Of a stretch of DNA of 64,000 bases, positions 61,461 through 64,000 are shown piece after piece. Every line of letters starts with the position of its first letter. Position 1 is the first letter of the stretch. A program made the position numbers and the translations under genes. Origin of the DNA: Melioribacteraceae bacterium (lineage in GTDB: Bacteria; Bacteroidota; Ignavibacteria; Ignavibacteriales; Melioribacteraceae); assembly GCA_035362835.1 (NCBI GenBank), contig DAOSDY010000001.1, positions 558,001-622,000 on the forward strand. Direction: 5' to 3'. The notes beneath the pieces were generated by a model. It was given only the letters and a program-made list of their open reading frames with translations. It was not told the DNA's origin and searched no databases.

Positions 61461-64000
61461 ATGGCAAAGAATAATAAGTCACAGTCAGAATATAAAATAA
61501 TCGTCAGGGGAGCCCGTCAGCATAACCTGAAGAACATATCCCTCGAGATACCGCGCAACAAGCTGGTTGTCTTTACAGGAGTAAGCGGAAGCGGGAAATC
61601 CTCGCTAGTATTCGACACAATTTATGCGGAGGGACAGAGACGATATGTAGAGAGCCTATCGGCATACGCACGCCAATTTTTGGAAAGGATGAACAAACCG
61701 GATGTAGATTTTATAAATGGTATCTCGCCTGCAGTTGCAATTGAACAGAAGACAGGTGCCCGGAATCCCCGTTCCACCGTTGGCACCAGTACAGAAATAT
61801 ATGATTATCTCCGCCTGCTATTCGCCAGAATCGGAAAGACATATTGTTTCAGCTGCGGAAAAATTGTTCGTAAGGATACTGTAGGTTCAATTTCCGAATG
61901 GCTCGAGACTCAAAACGCGGAAGAGAAGTTCTACATTGGGTTCCCGATTCATTCTCACGAGGGAAGGACTGTTATTGAAGAACTCGATCTCTTGAGAAAG
62001 AAAGGATTCTTCAGGATATTTATTAAGAATGAGCTTATCGATCTTAATTCGAAAATAACCACGCCGAAGTCCAAAGAGAATATTATAGTAGTAATCGACC
62101 GGTTTAAGATAAGGAAAGGAAATGTCCGCGAATCGCTGGCAGAATCGATCGAAGCCGCTTTCAAGGAAGGTGAAGGGCGTTTAGCAATAATTAACGCCGA
62201 TACAAACAGGATCTTCCATTTCACAAAATTCTACGAATGCTGCGGAATCCGTTATGAAGAGCCCGAACCAAGATTTTTCTCTTTCAATAATCCTTTCGGT
62301 GCCTGCCCGGTCTGTCAGGGCTTCGGTAAAACAATGGGATACGAAATGGATCTTATTGTACCGAATCCGAATCTTACTCTGAGTGAAGGCGCAATTGCTC
62401 CGTGGCGTACGGTAAAGTACAGCAAGTACATGCGGGATCTTATTCGAAACAACAACAACAGGATTCCTCTTGACGTACCATTTAAAGATTTATCGGCAGA
62501 GAAACTGAATTTAATTAAAGATGGCTTTAAGGGATTTGCTGGTATAAACGGATTCTTTGAGCACCTTGAACAGAAGACTTACAAGATGCATATCAGAATT
62601 CTGCTGAGCAAATACAGAGGTTATACCACATGTCATGCATGTCGTGGTTCACGATTGAGACGCGAAGCTCTTCAGGTTAAGATTGCCGATAATTCAGTTC
62701 ATGATATAGTTCAAATGTCTATTGAACGGGCATACGTATTTTTTAGATCTCTTAAATTGACAAGCACAGAAAAAGCAATTGGACAGAGAATCTTTGAAGA
62801 GATTGTTAAGCGTCTTACATTTTTGAACGACGTAGGACTCGGCTATCTTACATTAGACCGTTTAAGCAGTACTCTTTCCGGCGGCGAAACACAGAGAATC
62901 AATCTGGCAACATCACTCGGTTCGGCTCTTATGAGTACTCTTTATGTTCTCGACGAGCCGAGTATCGGACTTCATCCGCGCGATAATTCACGATTAATTA
63001 AAATACTCAAGTCTCTCCGCGATATCGGAAACACTGTAATAGTTGTTGAGCACGATCCGGAAATGATGCGCGAGGCGGATATGATATTTGATATGGGTCC
63101 TCGCGCAGGAATTCACGGAGGCGAGATTATTGCTCAGGGAAGTTATAATGAAATAATAAAAAACGATGCCTCTCTTACCGGGAAATATCTGTCCGGCCGG
63201 CTTACAATTCCGGTTCCAGTAGAGAGGAACACAAAGAAAACCGAATCGATAAAAATTACCGGGGCCAGGGAGAATAATCTTAAGAATGTAACGGTGGAAT
63301 TCCCTCTTAAAAAATTTGTGGTTGTTACCGGAGTGAGCGGTTCCGGTAAAAGTACGCTTGTACACGATATTCTTTACAGTGGAATTGTAAAGCTGAATGG
63401 CGGTAATCCACAGAAGCTGGGTAAGTTCGATTCGATAGAAGGTGCCAGATTCGTCGATCAGATCGAAATTGTAGACCAGTCGCCAATCGGAAAGTCTCCG
63501 CGTTCAAATCCGATCAGCTATGTTAAGGGTTATGAACTGATAAGAGAATTATACGCATCCACACCTGCAGCTAAAGCAAGGGGATATAAACCCGGATTCT
63601 TTTCTTTCAATGTACCGGGCGGCAGATGCGATACCTGCGAAGGTGAAGGATATGTTAAGATTGAAATGCAGTTCCTTGCAGATCTCTACCTTGAATGCGA
63701 CGATTGTAAAAGTACACGATTCAAAAAAGAGGTAAGAGAGATTACATACAAAGGGAAAAATATTGTTGATGTGCTGAATATGACCGTTGACGAAGCATTG
63801 TTGTTCTTCGAAAATGTTGAGAAGATTCAGAAGACATTAAGAGTGCTCTCCGACGTAGGACTGGGATATATTAAGCTCGGTCAGCCTTCCACCACTCTTT
63901 CCGGCGGTGAAGCCCAGCGAGTTAAACTTGCGTCCCACCTTTTTACTCACAGAAAAAACCAGCATACTCTCTTCATCTTCGACGAACCAACTACCGGACT
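61461..64000 (+). CDS. uvrA: Excinuclease ABC subunit A (start to window end, partial)
   Basis: The frame starts with ATG at 61461 and is open to the end of the window, giving about 846 of the expected ~940 residues. It has the first Walker A (TGVSGSGKSSLVFDTIY), a CxxC pair (YCFSCGK), the ABC signature TLSGGETQRINLATSLGS, the Walker B VLDEPSIGLHPRD, and the second Walker A (TGVSGSGKSTLVHDILY). The zinc finger follows (CDTCEGEGYVKIEMQFLADL, ECDDCK), and then the second signature (LSGGEAQRVKLASHL). It is the damage sensor of nucleotide excision repair. The final part lies beyond the window. Confidence 0.95.
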   Translation, partial: MAKNNKSQSEYKIIVRGARQHNLKNISLEIPRNKLVVFTGVSGSGKSSLVFDTIYAEGQRRYVESLSAYARQFLERMNKPDVDFINGISPAVAIEQKTGARNPRSTVGTSTEIYDYLRLLFARIGKTYCFSCGKIVRKDTVGSISEWLETQNAEEKFYIGFPIHSHEGRTVIEELDLLRKKGFFRIFIKNELIDLNSKITTPKSKENIIVVIDRFKIRKGNVRESLAESIEAAFKEGEGRLAIINADTNRIFHFTKFYECCGIRYEEPEPRFFSFNNPFGACPVCQGFGKTMGYEMDLIVPNPNLTLSEGAIAPWRTVKYSKYMRDLIRNNNNRIPLDVPFKDLSAEKLNLIKDGFKGFAGINGFFEHLEQKTYKMHIRILLSKYRGYTTCHACRGSRLRREALQVKIADNSVHDIVQMSIERAYVFFRSLKLTSTEKAIGQRIFEEIVKRLTFLNDVGLGYLTLDRLSSTLSGGETQRINLATSLGSALMSTLYVLDEPSIGLHPRDNSRLIKILKSLRDIGNTVIVVEHDPEMMREADMIFDMGPRAGIHGGEIIAQGSYNEIIKNDASLTGKYLSGRLTIPVPVERNTKKTESIKITGARENNLKNVTVEFPLKKFVVVTGVSGSGKSTLVHDILYSGIVKLNGGNPQKLGKFDSIEGARFVDQIEIVDQSPIGKSPRSNPISYVKGYELIRELYASTPAAKARGYKPGFFSFNVPGGRCDTCEGEGYVKIEMQFLADLYLECDDCKSTRFKKEVREITYKGKNIVDVLNMTVDEALLFFENVEKIQKTLRVLSDVGLGYIKLGQPSTTLSGGEAQRVKLASHLFTHRKNQHTLFIFDEPTTG

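Overview
The window reads as a chromosome segment from a Bacteroidota/Ignavibacteriota-type bacterium, most like the Ignavibacteria. The giant minus-strand surface protein ends in a type IX secretion sorting domain with the QNYPNPFNPTT signature common in that group. Other pointers are a GWxTD protein, SPOR and DUF3108 proteins, an LptE-like lipoprotein and an MlaEFD-type transporter, all typical of a diderm cell. Product calls rest on motif recognition in translated frames; no database search was run. I saw no rRNA, tRNA or CRISPR array.

Layout. 1-4484: the tail of an ABC permease, a small membrane protein, two thioredoxin-fold proteins with a C-x-W-C-H motif, a SirB1-like protein and a GlsB/YeaQ-like membrane protein. 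4567-25814: a large plus-strand locus for a polysaccharide that is probably sulfated. It holds SLBB export and Wzz-like proteins, CysC, CysD and CysN for PAPS synthesis, a Wzx-like flippase, a secreted glycosidase-like protein and a Wzy-like polymerase. Five different sulfotransferases, two glycosyltransferases, a GDP-mannose 3,5-epimerase-like enzyme, a WbaP/WcaJ-type initiating transferase, an outer-membrane barrel candidate and a TauE/SafE permease complete it. Several genes overlap by 4-7 bases, so the cluster is probably co-translated. 26021-28200: an M28 peptidase, then a REP-associated-type transposase with paired palindromes. 28207-34437: a 2076-residue beta-rich surface protein on the minus strand, with two promoter-like sequences and a possible leader peptide upstream.

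34871-37673: rpiA and miaB are separated and flanked by four unusual inverted arrays built from a degenerate GANCAN hexamer. 37717-44854: housekeeping and envelope genes (SPOR protein, sigma-54 activator, LptE-like, GT2, TPR, 3-methyladenine glycosylase, GT9, DUF3108). 44856-46990: an accessory-looking minus-strand island. It holds a lipoprotein with a cysteine-bracketed hydrophobic C-terminus, a membrane protein, a broken second copy of that C-terminus and another small membrane protein; this resembles a toxin/immunity locus with an orphan cassette. 47249-64000: CPBP proteases around cdsA, an S9 peptidase, rimO, GWxTD, PfkB, a BamA/TamA-like protein, rnhB, yraN, mlaEFD, a lytic transglycosylase, DUF350 and the start of uvrA.

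How the parts work together. The main locus can plausibly make activated sulfate, build a lipid-linked oligosaccharide, flip, polymerise and export it, and decorate it with sulfate. The two least explained parts are the hexamer arrays around rpiA/miaB and the toxin-like island at 45-46.5 kb.
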